Assembly: GCA_002862205.1 (NCBI GenBank)
Contig: PKCN01000393.1
Location: forward strand, 1-64,000
Source of the DNA: Planctomycetaceae bacterium
GTDB lineage: Bacteria > Planctomycetota > Planctomycetia > Pirellulales > Pirellulaceae
Length of the DNA: 64,000 bases
Direction: 5' to 3'
The notes beneath the pieces are model-generated. The model ran no database searches. It saw only the letters and a program-made list of their open reading frames with translations, and was not told the origin of the DNA. This document shows positions 8,359 to 18,829 of this stretch, piece after piece (the first letter of the stretch is position 1; each line of letters opens with the position of its first letter). Made by a program: the position numbers and the translations under genes.

Positions 8359-8405
8359 TCGAGAGGCGGTGAGACGGGTGAACCCGTCTTTGCCACGTTT
8401 CTCGA
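8359..8405 (+). promoter_or_regulatory. Long stem-loop in the metH upstream region
   Basis: AGACGGG and CCCGTCT (8372-8378 and 8383-8389) form a perfect 7-bp stem with loop TGAA. An outer pair, TCGAGA (8359-8364) and TCTCGA (8400-8405), encloses it, and GGC/GCC can pair between them. It lies 39 bases before the divergent membrane-protein start and 169 bases before metH. Only TT follows the inner stem, so it is a weak terminator candidate. A regulatory leader is possible. I see no complete cobalamin or SAM riboswitch. Confidence 0.4.
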
Positions 8406-8573
8406 GAGCCGGAAAGCACTTGTGCGATCTTTCTGCATCTGCGGAATAGCCAAACTCAGACGCTGAGGCAAGATTGAATATGGATCTCTTTCAGTTCGGG
8501 TTGTGAATCAGGAGCGTTGAAACGAAACTATTAGCAATCCAATCGATACATTTTCGTGAAACTGGCCCCCCGA

Positions 8574-11500
8574 ATGCCCCAAGCCAATACTGACCTTTCT
8601 CTTCTTTCCCACCTGATTCGCGAGCGAATTCTGCTTTTGGATGGTGCTATGGGCACGATGATCCAGCGTCTGAAGCTGGATGAGGCAGCCGTCCGTGGAG
8701 ATCGATTCGCAGAGCATCACAAAGATCTTAAAAACTTCTCGGACATTTTGTGCCTGACGCATCCTGAGAAGATCACAGGCATTCACCATGCTTATTACGA
8801 GGCGGGCAGCGATATTGTCGAAACAAACTCCTTTGGTGCATCACCTGTCGGGATGCTGGAGTTTGATTTGCCAGTGGAATTGGTTGATGAAATCAATCTC
8901 GCGGCCGTCAGCTGCGCCCGCAAAGCTGCTGATGAGTGGACAGAGCGGACCCCAGACAAGCCTCGTTTTGTGGCTGGATCGATCGGTCCAACAACCAAGC
9001 AAACAGCAATCAGTACCAACGTTGATGACCCCGCTCACCGTGACACGACCTTTGACGAGATGCGATCCAGTTATCGCATGCAAGTTGATTCGTTGGTAAA
9101 TGCCGGGGTCGATATCCTGCTGCCTGAGACCGCCATCGACACACTCAACCTCAAAGCGTGCCTTTTCGCGATTCAAGACTTTTTTGATGCAGGTGGTAAA
9201 CGCGTGCCCGTCATGGTCAGTGGCACGTTCGACCAGGGCGGTCGGACCTTTGTAAGTGGACAAAGTGTCGAAGCATTCGTGACATCGCTTTCTCATTTCC
9301 CGATGTTGTCGATTGGAATGAACTGTGCACTTGGTCCTGATGTGATGCGATCACACATCGAAGAAATGTCCCAATCGACAGCCATTCCCATCAGTTGCCA
9401 CCCGAATGCCGGACTGCCCAACGACATGGGTGAATTCGATCTTGGGCCTCAAGCAATGGCAAACATCGTTGGCGAATATGCTGATAACGGTTGGGTCAAT
9501 ATTCTAGGTGGTTGTTGTGGCACGACGCCTGATCACATTCGGGCAATGGAAGCCCGAGTGCGTAGTCAACGGCCAAAACAAGATGCAGCGGGTCCTGTGT
9601 GGACACGATTGTCCGGCCAATTGCCGATGGTGATGCGTCCCGAGATACCTTTTACCATGATAGGTGAACGCACCAATGTTACCGGCAGTCGGAAGTTTGC
9701 GCGTTTGATTCGCGAAGAACTCTACGACGAAGCGGTTGAGGTTGCCCGCGAACAGGTCCAGAACGGCGCTACGATCATCGACATCAATTTTGATGACGCG
9801 TTACTGGATGGCACCGAAGCGATGATCCGATTCCTACGTCTGATCTCAGGTGATGATATCGTTGCGGCGGTGCCTGTGATGATTGACAGCAGCAAGTGGG
9901 AAGTGATCGAGGCGGGACTGCAAAATACCCAAGGCAAAGCGATTGTCAATTCGATCTCCTTGAAAGACGGTGAAGCAACCTTTCTGGAGCGTGCACGTCT
10001 GGTGAGACAGTACGGCGCTGCAGCTGTTGTCATGGCATTTGATGAGCAAGGACAAGCAGCAGATGAGGACAGCAAAGTAAGGATTTGCAAACGCGCTTAT
10101 GACCTGTTGATCAAGGAAGTTGATTTCCCACCCGAAGACATCATTTTTGATCCCAACATTTTGACGGTTGCCACAGGCATTGAAGAACATGACAACTATG
10201 CTGTCGACTTCATCAATGCAGTGCGACGCATCAAAGAAGAATGCCCAAAGGCCAAGACCAGTGGCGGCGTCAGCAATATCAGCTTCAGCTTCCGCGGAAA
10301 CGATCGTGTACGGGAGGCCATGCACAGCTCGTTTCTGTTCCATGCGGTCAAAGCTGGCTTGGACATGGGAATTGTCAACGCCGGACAACTTGAAGTCTAC
10401 GAAGAGGTCCCGAAGGAACTCCTTGAATGTGTCGAAGATGTGCTGCTGAATCGTCGCCCTGACGCGACCGACCGACTGCTGGATCTATCTGAAACAGTGA
10501 AGGGCAGTGGCAAGAAAAAGAGTGGCGAGGATCTGACTTGGCGAGAAGCTCCGGTCGCAGAACGCATGCGACATGCATTAATCAAGGGCATCGACAAATA
10601 CATCGTTGGAGACACAGAAGAGGCTCGGCAGGAGTTTGATCGCTGTCTGCAAGTGATCGAAGGCCCTCTGATGGACGGAATGCAGATTGTAGGCGACCTG
10701 TTTGGAGAAGGAAAAATGTTTCTTCCGCAGGTTGTCAAATCTGCGCGTGTCATGAAAAAAGCGGTCGCTTACCTTGAGCCTTTCATGGAGGAGGAAAAGC
10801 GAGCGGCAGGAATTGAGACCAACTCTTCACGAGGCAAATTTCTGATCGCCACTGTGAAGGGTGATGTCCATGATATCGGAAAAAATATCGTCGGTGTCGT
10901 TCTGCAATGCAACAACTATGACGTCATCGACCTGGGTGTCATGGTCTCAACAGACACCATCCTCGAAGAAGCAGAAAAACAGGATGTCGACATGGTAGGT
11001 CTCAGTGGATTAATCACGCCGAGTCTCGATGAGATGGTTCACGTGGCCCGGGAAATGAAACGCAAAAATCTGGAAATCCCGTTGCTCGTGGGAGGTGCAA
11101 CGACGAGTGCCAAGCACACCGCTGTGAAAATTGCTCCTGTCTACCCCGGACCAATCATTCATGTCCTTGATGCAAGTCGAAGTGTCAGCATAGTTGAAAA
11201 GTTACTGAACAAGGAAACACGCAACAGCTTCGTCCAAACCAATGCAGAAGAACAGAAAAAACTGGTTGCCGGGTACGAGGGGCGGAAACAGAAGTTGGTC
11301 ACCTATGCCGATGCATTGAAAAATCGCTTTGCTACCGACTGGAGCAGCGTCAACATCAATGAACCCTCCTTTACGGGCACTCAAGTCCTTCGCGACTTCC
11401 CGCTGTCCGAAATAAGACCCTACATCGACTGGTCACCTTTCTTCATGACCTGGGAATTGCGGGGAAAATATCCCCGAATATTTGAAGACAAAATCGTTGG

Positions 11501-12275
11501 TGAGCAGGCAAAAGAGCTCTATGCTGATGCGAACGACTTACTCGACCAAATCATCGATAACAAAACACTACAGGCAAACACCGCGTATGGCTTCTGGCCA
11601 GCAGCAAGCGAGCAAGATGACATCATCCTGTTCACTGACAACTCCCGCACCAAAGAGCTGACCCGTTTTCACATGTTACGTCAGCAATGGGAGCGTCGGG
11701 GTCAAAAAGACTACCGCTCTCTTGCGGACTATATCGCTCCAACGGATAGTGGGCGAGAAGATTACATCGGAGGGTTTGTTGTCACCACAGGCGTGGGTGC
11801 AGATACTCTCGCGAATAAATTCAAAGCAGAATTGGACGACTACAAAGCGATCATGGTTCAGGCTGTCGCAGATCGTCTTGCAGAAGCCTTCGCTGAATTC
11901 ATGCACGAAAGAGCAAGAAAAGACTGGGGTTTCGGACAAGGAGAAGCCTTGGACAAGAAAGATCTGATCGCTGAAAAATACCGGGGCATTCGTCCTGCAG
12001 CAGGTTACCCAGCCTGTCCAGACCACACCGAAAAAAGAAATCTGTTTGAAATCCTGCAGGCCGAAGAGAACACATCGGTTGAACTCACTTCAAGCTTCGC
12101 AATGACTCCGGGTGCAAGTGTCAGTGGTCTTTACTTTGGTCACCCGGATGCACGCTACTTCGCCGTCGATCGAGTCACGCGAGACCAGATCGAATGCTAT
12201 GCGAAACGGAAAGGCATCCCGATCGAAGAAGCTGAACGATGGCTGAGTCCAAATCTTGCCTACGATCCGGACTGA
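8574..12275 (+). CDS. metH: Cobalamin-dependent methionine synthase MetH
   Basis: Full-length MetH of 1233 residues from ATG 8574, or 1239 from GTG 8556; neither start has a clear ribosome site. Domains in order are as follows. The homocysteine-binding barrel has zinc cysteines in SIGMNCALG and GGCCGTTP. The methyltetrahydrofolate-binding pterin domain begins at [13 protein letters not shown]. The cap and B12-binding domain carries [14 protein letters not shown], with the cobalt-ligating histidine, and SGLITPS. The C-terminal activation domain ends with [14 protein letters not shown] and the usual PNLAYDPD-type finish. It transfers a methyl group from methyltetrahydrofolate to homocysteine through cobalamin and can be reactivated with SAM. 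It stands alone with no metF or metK neighbour. The stop codon lies inside a 10-bp tandem array. Confidence 0.97.
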   Translation: MPQANTDLSLLSHLIRERILLLDGAMGTMIQRLKLDEAAVRGDRFAEHHKDLKNFSDILCLTHPEKITGIHHAYYEAGSDIVETNSFGASPVGMLEFDLPVELVDEINLAAVSCARKAADEWTERTPDKPRFVAGSIGPTTKQTAISTNVDDPAHRDTTFDEMRSSYRMQVDSLVNAGVDILLPETAIDTLNLKACLFAIQDFFDAGGKRVPVMVSGTFDQGGRTFVSGQSVEAFVTSLSHFPMLSIGMNCALGPDVMRSHIEEMSQSTAIPISCHPNAGLPNDMGEFDLGPQAMANIVGEYADNGWVNILGGCCGTTPDHIRAMEARVRSQRPKQDAAGPVWTRLSGQLPMVMRPEIPFTMIGERTNVTGSRKFARLIREELYDEAVEVAREQVQNGATIIDINFDDALLDGTEAMIRFLRLISGDDIVAAVPVMIDSSKWEVIEAGLQNTQGKAIVNSISLKDGEATFLERARLVRQYGAAAVVMAFDEQGQAADEDSKVRICKRAYDLLIKEVDFPPEDIIFDPNILTVATGIEEHDNYAVDFINAVRRIKEECPKAKTSGGVSNISFSFRGNDRVREAMHSSFLFHAVKAGLDMGIVNAGQLEVYEEVPKELLECVEDVLLNRRPDATDRLLDLSETVKGSGKKKSGEDLTWREAPVAERMRHALIKGIDKYIVGDTEEARQEFDRCLQVIEGPLMDGMQIVGDLFGEGKMFLPQVVKSARVMKKAVAYLEPFMEEEKRAAGIETNSSRGKFLIATVKGDVHDIGKNIVGVVLQCNNYDVIDLGVMVSTDTILEEAEKQDVDMVGLSGLITPSLDEMVHVAREMKRKNLEIPLLVGGATTSAKHTAVKIAPVYPGPIIHVLDASRSVSIVEKLLNKETRNSFVQTNAEEQKKLVAGYEGRKQKLVTYADALKNRFATDWSSVNINEPSFTGTQVLRDFPLSEIRPYIDWSPFFMTWELRGKYPRIFEDKIVGEQAKELYADANDLLDQIIDNKTLQANTAYGFWPAASEQDDIILFTDNSRTKELTRFHMLRQQWERRGQKDYRSLADYIAPTDSGREDYIGGFVVTTGVGADTLANKFKAELDDYKAIMVQAVADRLAEAFAEFMHERARKDWGFGQGEALDKKDLIAEKYRGIRPAAGYPACPDHTEKRNLFEILQAEENTSVELTSSFAMTPGASVSGLYFGHPDARYFAVDRVTRDQIECYAKRKGIPIEEAERWLSPNLAYDPD

Positions 12276-12312
12276 TCCGGACTGATCCGGACTGATCCGG
12301 GCTGATCCGGGC
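12264..12312. repeat. 10-bp tandem repeat spanning the metH stop codon
   Basis: Almost five copies of GATCCGGACT; the last two have GGG for GGA. The first copy encodes the final D-P-D of MetH and the stop TGA at 12273. Because the unit is 10 bases, the repeated TGA at 12283 and 12293 falls in the other two frames, giving stops in all three frames within 23 bases. The array continues into the region before the convergent dioxygenase gene. Confidence 0.93.
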
Positions 12313-12457
12313 ACAGCGACAGATAAAAATGCACCCCACCTCTCCGAGAGAGATGCCCCCGAGCCAGTGATTCCATGGACTGCTGCTTCCGGGCATCGGC
12401 TGAGCGAACGGAGGAGGGCAGGGCAGGGCTCTGTTGATGCTACGACGACTTGGCTTC

Positions 12458-13174
12458 CTACTGTGAATTATCCACTGGCAGAAACTGATACCACTCGTAC
12501 TGCTCCGGCAATCCGGGGCTGGGTGCAAATTCAAGATGGATCACGCGTCGATGCAATTGGGTATCACCATCGGCCGCACGACTCCCGTGCAATAGCAGGG
12601 GGCGCATTACGAAAAGATCACCAGCATCGCAATCCACTATCCTCGCATGAGTCGAATTCTCTTCCAAATCGTCGCGGTGTGATTGGGGAATTACCACCAT
12701 TGGGCCGTTCTCCTTCGTCATCGGGTCCAGATGCAAACGCAGCGTCAACATTCCGCTCAACACTTGCCATGTAGCCTCCACATGAGGTATCCCTGACTTC
12801 GTGGTTGGTTTGGAAAAGGGGGCTGGGGGATAACAATGATCAGCGACCGCAATTGTCATGTCTCGATGCATGGGCAAAGACCAACCATGCCCCGGTGGCT
12901 TATCAAAATAAAGGGCGCGTACGAGGCCCGCACTTGATCCCAAAATGTGGATCACGAAAGTGTTTATCGTGGCATGCCTTGCAATCCCCAGACAACCGTC
13001 CCACCACGTCAGCAAATTCCGAGCACCCAAATATGCACCACTGCCGGTCTTGATGGATTCATCAGGCATCGCAGACATTGCAAGCTCCAGGTCCTCAATG
13101 AATGAGAGACATTCTTGCTCACTGAACACCTGCTTGATAATACCGCAGCCACACTTTTCCAGGCTTATGTGCAT
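12458..13174 (-). CDS. Phytanoyl-CoA dioxygenase (PhyH) family protein
   Basis: A protein of 238 residues with the double-stranded beta-helix of Fe(II)/2-oxoglutarate oxygenases. The metal triad can be read as His and Asp in MHRDMTIAVAD and the distal His in MRPLLLHGSRAA; the Arg in RRVIHLEF is a likely 2-oxoglutarate anchor. Start ATG 13174 is chosen because GAGGTAGGA precedes it by a few bases; an upstream in-frame start has no such site. Family members hydroxylate small aliphatic or natural-product substrates; the substrate here is unknown. It is convergent with metH and stands alone. Confidence 0.85.
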   Translation of the reverse strand: MHISLEKCGCGIIKQVFSEQECLSFIEDLELAMSAMPDESIKTGSGAYLGARNLLTWWDGCLGIARHATINTFVIHILGSSAGLVRALYFDKPPGHGWSLPMHRDMTIAVADHCYPPAPFSKPTTKSGIPHVEATWQVLSGMLTLRLHLDPMTKENGPMVVIPQSHRDDLEENSTHARIVDCDAGDLFVMRPLLLHGSRAADGDTQLHRRVIHLEFAPSPGLPEQYEWYQFLPVDNSQ

Positions 13175-13614
13175 AGTCCTACCTCGACTTACAGGTGTGA
13201 AAAGAACCGACAACGTCTTACCCACGAGTGCCCGAAAGAGTCATGACTGCCGCGCTAAAACATCGCACTATCGGTATTGATCGTTCAGGTTCATCAAGAA
13301 GTCGGAGCACGGAAGAACTCCGGTGAACCTGCCCCAGGCGTCCCGTGTCTACCCTGTGGCGAGCGATCAGCGAGCGTTGCTGATACCCCTTATCGGGCCT
13401 GCCGATTGGCCCCATCTCTCCATCACAAATCGATGGTCTTTTCAATCTGCCCCTCCTGTTTTGGAAACCATCGCATCACTGATGCAATCTACCGAAGAGA
13501 CATTGGGGTACAGGATCAGGTAAATGCCTGTTTCCACGTCATTTTGGCGAGCAGTGGGTGCAAGACATAGCATGTCCCGGTCCAAAATTGACACAAATCG
13601 GCTATGTTTTCATA
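13175..13614. other. Intergenic region with one doubtful small reading frame
   Basis: This 440-base gap separates the dioxygenase gene from the RNase R gene, which are divergent. A plus-strand frame from GTG 13323 to TAA 13523 would encode 66 residues, including LLIPLIGPADWPHLSI and APPVLETIASLMQS. Its composition is protein-like but I do not recognise it, and no ribosome site is clear. It could be a small gene, a remnant or chance. Promoters for both flanking genes must lie here but none is distinct. Confidence 0.3.
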
Positions 13615-15876
13615 ATGGATATATCAACAGAATTGGCTGAGCGCGTGATGCGATTGGTCGTCTCGGCCGATTATCGGCCCAGTAAGCCCAAGCGAATTGC
13701 AGATGACCTCAAGCTTGGCCCCGACGAGTACCGGGAACTCCGTCGCGTCATCAAACAACTGGTCCTCGAGGGGCGTCTGCTTTACGGTTCCAACCATCTG
13801 GTAATTAGCGCAGGCGCTATTGGAGGTCCTGACGACTCGCTGCGCGGGACGTTTCGGCGCGCGATGGGCGGTGACTTTGGCTTTGTGCGTCCCAACCATG
13901 CCGAGGATGACGCCGACGTACCAGAAGACATCTTCATTCCAGCTGGTTGCACCGGCGGTGCGATGGAAGGGGATTTAGTCAATGTGGAAGTTCGCCCAAG
14001 CCGCCGGGGTGGAAACGAAGGACGGGTGACCGAAATTCTGCAGCGAGCCCGAAGACAGTTCACTGGCACCTTTCGGAACATTGACGGTCAGGCATCGGTC
14101 TTTCTGGATGGAACCCACTACGAAGCTCCCTTAAGCGTTGGGGATATTCGGGGTCTACCGTTAATAAACGACGACAAAGTCTTTGTTGAGATTGTTGACT
14201 ACCCGGACGAGACCGGCGTGGGCGGGGAGGCCGTCATTCTGGAACGACTGGGAAGCAATAAGAACCCGGCAATTGACACACTCTCGATTGTCCGACAGTA
14301 CGCACTTCCCGATCAATTCCCAGAAACGGTTCTGGATGCAGCCAGACAGCAGGCAGATGGATTCAGTGACGACGAACTGCCAGAGAATCGTCGAAACTTT
14401 ACCGACATGCTAACCATCACCATCGATCCGTTTGATGCCCGTGATTTCGATGATGCGATCTCACTACAACGAGAGGAAGGGAGATGGCGGCTTTGGGTAC
14501 ACATCGCGGACGTCAGCCACTTTGTGCCACTTGGCAGTCCGATCGACGAAGAAGCTCGCAAACGCGCTACCAGCGTCTACCTGCCTGATCGTGTAATACC
14601 GATGATCCCAGAGATAATCAGCAATCATTTGGCGAGCCTTCAGCCTGACCGCATGCGATTGGTAAAAACCGTTGAGATTGAGATCCAAGATGATTTGACA
14701 ATCACACACACAGAGGTACACAACGGAGCAATCCACAGTAACCTACGTCTGAATTATGAACAGGTAGATCAATTCCTTGCGAATCCCGAATCGCGAGTTG
14801 AGACATGGGGAGAACCCATCTGTCAATTATTGAAAGAGATGCACACGTTGGCGATGAAGATGCGCAAGGCGAGGTTCAAGGGGGGAGCGCTCTCGATGGA
14901 CATGCCTGACATCAAACTGGATCTCGACAAAAGTGGCAAAGTCCGGGGAGCTCATCGTGTCGAGCACACGGAAAGTCATCAGATCATCGAAGAGTTCATG
15001 CTGGCGGGGAACCAAGCCGTTTCAACATGGCTGGATGATCTGGGATTTAATCATCTTCACCGCATTCATCCTCCACCAGATCGTCGCAAACTGCGGCAAC
15101 TCTCAAGCTTTGTCAAAGATCTCGGTATTGATGCAGGAACTGTCGAAAGTCGATTTGACATTCAAAAAGTACTCGACTCCGTGGATGGGACACCACTGGA
15201 GGATGCCGTTAATTTTGCTGTACTCAAAAGCATGAACAAGGCAATTTATGCTCCCCAGCTCGAAGGGCATTATGCTCTCGACATGGAACACTACTGCCAT
15301 TTCACCAGTCCAATCCGACGATACCCCGACCTCACGGTCCATCGTCTGGTGCAAAAAATAATCGACAAGGAATCAACACCAGATGACGCATTCGCTTCCC
15401 TGGTAAAACTGGGTCACCATTGCAGTGACATGGAACGCAATGCTGCTGCTGCCGAACGCGAACTCATTCAGCTGAAACTTCTGCACTTCCTGAATAAACA
15501 TGTGGGTGAAAGCATGGAAGCAGTCATCAGCCGAGTCTTTGCTGATGGCATTCATGCCCGCTGCGTCAAATTGCCTGTTGATGGATTCATTCCCATCACA
15601 ACGCTCCCCAACGACCAGTATCGCTTTGAACGCCGCGGGCAGATGATCAGCGGTTTTCAACGGGGCAACCGATTTCGTCTCGGTGATTTATTGACCGTCA
15701 AAGTTTCCAAGGTTGATTTGCAAGACCGGCAACTCTATCTGGAGGCAGTGAAAAACCACACGGTTCACGGTGAACCGGACCCCGCGCAGCCCAAATCATC
15801 CCAGGCAAAATACAAGTCAAAACGCCAAAAAGATCGCCGCGATAAACGAAAGAAAAAAAAGAAACGAAAACGTTAG
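13615..15876 (+). CDS. rnr: Ribonuclease R (RNase II/R family 3'-5' exoribonuclease)
   Basis: A protein of 753 residues from ATG 13615. In order: an N-terminal helix-turn-helix-like segment; cold-shock domains (RGTFRRAMGGDFGFVRPN, then TGTFRNIDGQASVFL); the RNB catalytic domain with TITIDPFDARDFDDAISLQR, where the acidic residues bind magnesium; HIADVSHFV; YCHFTSPIRRYPDLTVHR; an S1 domain near residues 640-725; and a lysine- and arginine-rich tail. It degrades structured RNA processively from the 3' end and takes part in ribosomal RNA turnover. An in-frame upstream start adding 19 residues is less likely, because MDISTELAERVM fits the family's beginning. It appears to be transcribed alone. 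Confidence 0.95.
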   Translation: MDISTELAERVMRLVVSADYRPSKPKRIADDLKLGPDEYRELRRVIKQLVLEGRLLYGSNHLVISAGAIGGPDDSLRGTFRRAMGGDFGFVRPNHAEDDADVPEDIFIPAGCTGGAMEGDLVNVEVRPSRRGGNEGRVTEILQRARRQFTGTFRNIDGQASVFLDGTHYEAPLSVGDIRGLPLINDDKVFVEIVDYPDETGVGGEAVILERLGSNKNPAIDTLSIVRQYALPDQFPETVLDAARQQADGFSDDELPENRRNFTDMLTITIDPFDARDFDDAISLQREEGRWRLWVHIADVSHFVPLGSPIDEEARKRATSVYLPDRVIPMIPEIISNHLASLQPDRMRLVKTVEIEIQDDLTITHTEVHNGAIHSNLRLNYEQVDQFLANPESRVETWGEPICQLLKEMHTLAMKMRKARFKGGALSMDMPDIKLDLDKSGKVRGAHRVEHTESHQIIEEFMLAGNQAVSTWLDDLGFNHLHRIHPPPDRRKLRQLSSFVKDLGIDAGTVESRFDIQKVLDSVDGTPLEDAVNFAVLKSMNKAIYAPQLEGHYALDMEHYCHFTSPIRRYPDLTVHRLVQKIIDKESTPDDAFASLVKLGHHCSDMERNAAAAERELIQLKLLHFLNKHVGESMEAVISRVFADGIHARCVKLPVDGFIPITTLPNDQYRFERRGQMISGFQRGNRFRLGDLLTVKVSKVDLQDRQLYLEAVKNHTVHGEPDPAQPKSSQAKYKSKRQKDRRDKRKKKKKRKR

Positions 15877-16036
15877 CCAGTCCTGCCTGCGTTAGCACGC
15901 CCGAATCTCGGCGCAAGCGTCAGGACCAGTCATTTGAGTTTGAACCTGCCGTTCTCCATCCTCGAACACGCTGATTGGTCACGCACCAGCACTCTGAGGA
16001 ACTACACTATAAAAAAGCACGTTCTTTCGTCCGCAG

Positions 16037-17443
16037 ATGGTATCCAGACTGATGAGAAAACTCCTCGTCCTCGTCCTTCTGCTGCTGATTGCAACAAAAA
16101 CGGCTGCAATTCTGCTGGCTGGCCCGATCCCCATTCAACGGGATGCCTTGGGTTACTGGAAACTGAGTGTATTAGTGATGCAGGGAGACGTCCTGATGTT
16201 TCAGGCCCCCATTGCTTATCGCACTCCCGTTTATCCTTGGTTCTTGGCCACAATACGATTCCTGAGCGGGGCACATGCGCTCCAGGTGCTAACAGTGATT
16301 CAAGGTCTTTTTTCTTTGGGATCGCTCATCATTGCAGCATCCATTGCAGCTCGGATTACCAAACTGCCCAGAGCATTCGTGTTAACACTGACTGTTTCCC
16401 TGCCCATCGTGTCGAGCTTCGTTTTTGATGCGGCAGTTCTGTCTGAGTCCATGTTCATTTTCATGTTCATGCTAAACCTGCTGGCGATTCTGGACTATGC
16501 CAAGTATGGCACCGCGACTCGGGCTTCATGGGTTGGTTTTACATTTGCAATAACGCTGTTGACACGCCCCATCATTATCCTGCTCTGGATACCTCACCTC
16601 TTTTTCCTGTTGCTGATTCACCTTCGAAAGAACGGCCGCCTTCGCAGTCTTTCCATGAAGACGATTCCATATCGGACTCGTCTGTACCACTTGATGCTTG
16701 CCAGCTTGGTCATCATGGCGTGCGTTGCGCCCTGGATACTGCGGAACCAACTTCTCTTTGGAAAACCATTTCTAACTGAATTTGTTGGCAGAAATATTTG
16801 GATTGTCACGTTTCGAGAAGGTTCGGGGGCCGGTCTCCCAATGCCCTCCGGTGCCAGTGCTGAAGAATTGCTCAAACGCCTCAAACAGGTCAATGCTGCT
16901 GACCAGTGGCAAGATACTTGGCAAGTATCAAATGCTCTCGTCCGCTCTGGCCTCAACGACGCAGACGCAGATCAACTGATGAAAACAGTTGCTCTCCAAG
17001 CGGCTCAGCAAGATCAATCAACTTTCGCCTACAAGGCGTTTCGAAGAGTTATCAACTATTGGCGATGCTCCGCTACAGACCTTCCCCCACAAGGGGAACT
17101 CAATGCTCCCGTGTACGGCCAGCAAACATGGAGCCACACGATTCCACTTGTCAACCTTGCCCTCAAATACCGCTTCAGCCAGTCCGTGATCCTCAACACC
17201 TTGCTGCTTAGTGGACTCACATTCTGCGTTGTCCTGTTGATGGCCAATTATCCAACGCGAGCCTATGGAATCTGGATTTTGTCCATGCTCGCTTACTTTT
17301 CCATCGTTACAGGGATTCTGGAAATACCAGATTTTCGATATCGGATTGTAGTCGAGCCTTTGGTAGTCCTTTCTTTCGGTTCCGCCTTGGCGATCCTGTT
17401 TTCTCGACTTCGAAAACCGGCAAAAGTCACAAACAACGCCTGA
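16037..17443 (+). CDS. Polytopic membrane protein, GT-C (family 39-like) glycosyltransferase
   Basis: A protein of 468 residues with a signal-anchor start (LLVLVLLLLIATKTAAILLA) and about ten further hydrophobic segments. After the first helix comes PIPIQRDALGYWKLS, with an acidic residue where GT-C enzymes place the catalytic Asp, and then APIAYRTPVYPWFLA. The layout resembles dolichyl-phosphate-mannose-type mannosyltransferases and planctomycete membrane glycosyltransferases, which move a sugar from a lipid carrier on the outer side of the membrane. It precedes a GT2 enzyme of the kind that makes such lipid-linked sugars, which supports the reading. Acceptor and sugar are unknown. ATG 16037 or ATG 16052 could be the start. 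Confidence 0.6.
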   Translation: MVSRLMRKLLVLVLLLLIATKTAAILLAGPIPIQRDALGYWKLSVLVMQGDVLMFQAPIAYRTPVYPWFLATIRFLSGAHALQVLTVIQGLFSLGSLIIAASIAARITKLPRAFVLTLTVSLPIVSSFVFDAAVLSESMFIFMFMLNLLAILDYAKYGTATRASWVGFTFAITLLTRPIIILLWIPHLFFLLLIHLRKNGRLRSLSMKTIPYRTRLYHLMLASLVIMACVAPWILRNQLLFGKPFLTEFVGRNIWIVTFREGSGAGLPMPSGASAEELLKRLKQVNAADQWQDTWQVSNALVRSGLNDADADQLMKTVALQAAQQDQSTFAYKAFRRVINYWRCSATDLPPQGELNAPVYGQQTWSHTIPLVNLALKYRFSQSVILNTLLLSGLTFCVVLLMANYPTRAYGIWILSMLAYFSIVTGILEIPDFRYRIVVEPLVVLSFGSALAILFSRLRKPAKVTNNA

Positions 17444-17573
17444 TGCAATGAACTGATTTTAAACGCATGCGTATAAACGTCAAAACTTATCAAAAACCGA
17501 AGACTGGTTCCGGTCGAAAGCTGGTTCCATCCCCTCTTCTCTATTCATTCACAGCACTGAAGCTGGCGACAAC

Positions 17574-18737
17574 ATGATTGAACTTCCTGAGTTATCCGTT
17601 GTCATGCCTTGCTTGAATGAAGCAGATACAGTCGGAATCTGCGTCGAGAAGGCTGTCCGGGCCATGCAGGAACACGGGGTCCATGGTGAAGTCGTGCTGG
17701 CTGATAATGGCAGCACCGACAATTCGAAAGAGATTGCTGTCTCCAAGGGCGCCAGGACCGTAGATGTTGCCGAACCTGGTTATGGCGCCGCATTGATGGG
17801 TGGAATTGAGGCGAGTCAGGGCAAGTACGTCATCATGGGTGACTGTGATGACAGCTATGACTTTCTTGAAATTCCGGCTTTTGTCGATCAGCTTCGCAAA
17901 GGTTCTGACCTTGTACAAGGCTGTCGCCTGCCACGTGGAGGAGGAAAAGTACTTCCGGGGGCAATGCCATTTCTACACCGCTGGTTTGGGAATCCCGTCC
18001 TATCATGGCTGGTGCGACTGATGTTTCGCATCCCAATCCACGACGTTTACTGCGGTATGCGTGGTTTTACAAAAGAACTCTATAACCATCTGGATCTACG
18101 ATCACCCGGCATGGAGTTCGCCACTGAAATGATAATCAAGAGCGGTCTGCACGAAGCCAGCATGGCGCAAGTGCCCATCACTCTGCACCCCGACGGACGA
18201 CGGGAACACGGACCACACTTGCGTACCTTTCGCGATGGCTGGAGAACCCTGCGACTATTTTTGGTATTCAGTCCCAAGTGGACATTTTTCCGTCCCGGTT
18301 TGCTGCTGATCCTGATTGGGTTGCTCGGTTACGCACTGGCGTTACCACAAATTCGCATTTTTAACGCAGCCTTGGATGTGCATACGCTACTGATTGCAAG
18401 CCTTGCGATTTTGATGGGCTGGCAATGTATTCTGCTGGCGACGCTTGCACAACTATTTGCCGCCCGCGAAGGGATGATGCCGGTGCTTCCAAAATTGGAG
18501 AAGATCACAGTCGAACATGGAATTGGTTTCGGCCTGATCATGTCAATCTTCGGCATCGCTTTGATCTCCAGTGTTATTCTCACATGGTGGCAGGGTGATT
18601 TTGGAAAGCTCGATTATCCACAAACGATGCGACTAGTCGTGCCGGGCGTCACACTCGTGTCGATTGGTTTTCAAACTGCCATGGCTTCCCTGATGGCCGG
18701 TGTTCTTCGGATGCAACGACGAGATCCACGCAGCTAA
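17574..18737 (+). CDS. Glycosyltransferase family 2 with C-terminal membrane domain
   Basis: A protein of 387 residues. The N-terminal GT-A domain has LSVVMPCLNEADTVGICVEK, the nucleotide site VVLADNGSTDNS, and the metal site MGDCDDSYDF, with a DxD-like cluster near residue 90. CGMRGFTKELYNHLDL follows. The C-terminal third has four or so membrane helices. This is the dolichol-phosphate-mannose synthase-like group that loads a sugar onto polyprenyl phosphate. With the upstream GT-C-like protein it would form a donor-maker and transferase pair for surface glycan or glycoprotein; this is an inference from order. The gap to the upstream gene is 130 bases and to the methyltransferase 92 bases, all in one direction. 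Confidence 0.85.
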   Translation: MIELPELSVVMPCLNEADTVGICVEKAVRAMQEHGVHGEVVLADNGSTDNSKEIAVSKGARTVDVAEPGYGAALMGGIEASQGKYVIMGDCDDSYDFLEIPAFVDQLRKGSDLVQGCRLPRGGGKVLPGAMPFLHRWFGNPVLSWLVRLMFRIPIHDVYCGMRGFTKELYNHLDLRSPGMEFATEMIIKSGLHEASMAQVPITLHPDGRREHGPHLRTFRDGWRTLRLFLVFSPKWTFFRPGLLLILIGLLGYALALPQIRIFNAALDVHTLLIASLAILMGWQCILLATLAQLFAAREGMMPVLPKLEKITVEHGIGFGLIMSIFGIALISSVILTWWQGDFGKLDYPQTMRLVVPGVTLVSIGFQTAMASLMAGVLRMQRRDPRS

Positions 18738-18829
18738 AATCACCTGCACAGCGGTTTGAGCGAAACTGCCAAAGTCTCGGACAAAAACCTGTCATTTCCC
18801 GTGACGACCACACTTTCCTCACAGGCAAC

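Noticed and set aside
8420-8573. Cobalamin riboswitch before metH
   Set aside because: A fragment AGCCGGA resembles the start of a B12 box, but the remainder and the conserved arms are absent.
12276-12312. Coding extension of metH through the repeats
   Set aside because: The TGA at 12273 ends the protein at the family's usual length, and the array carries stops in all frames.
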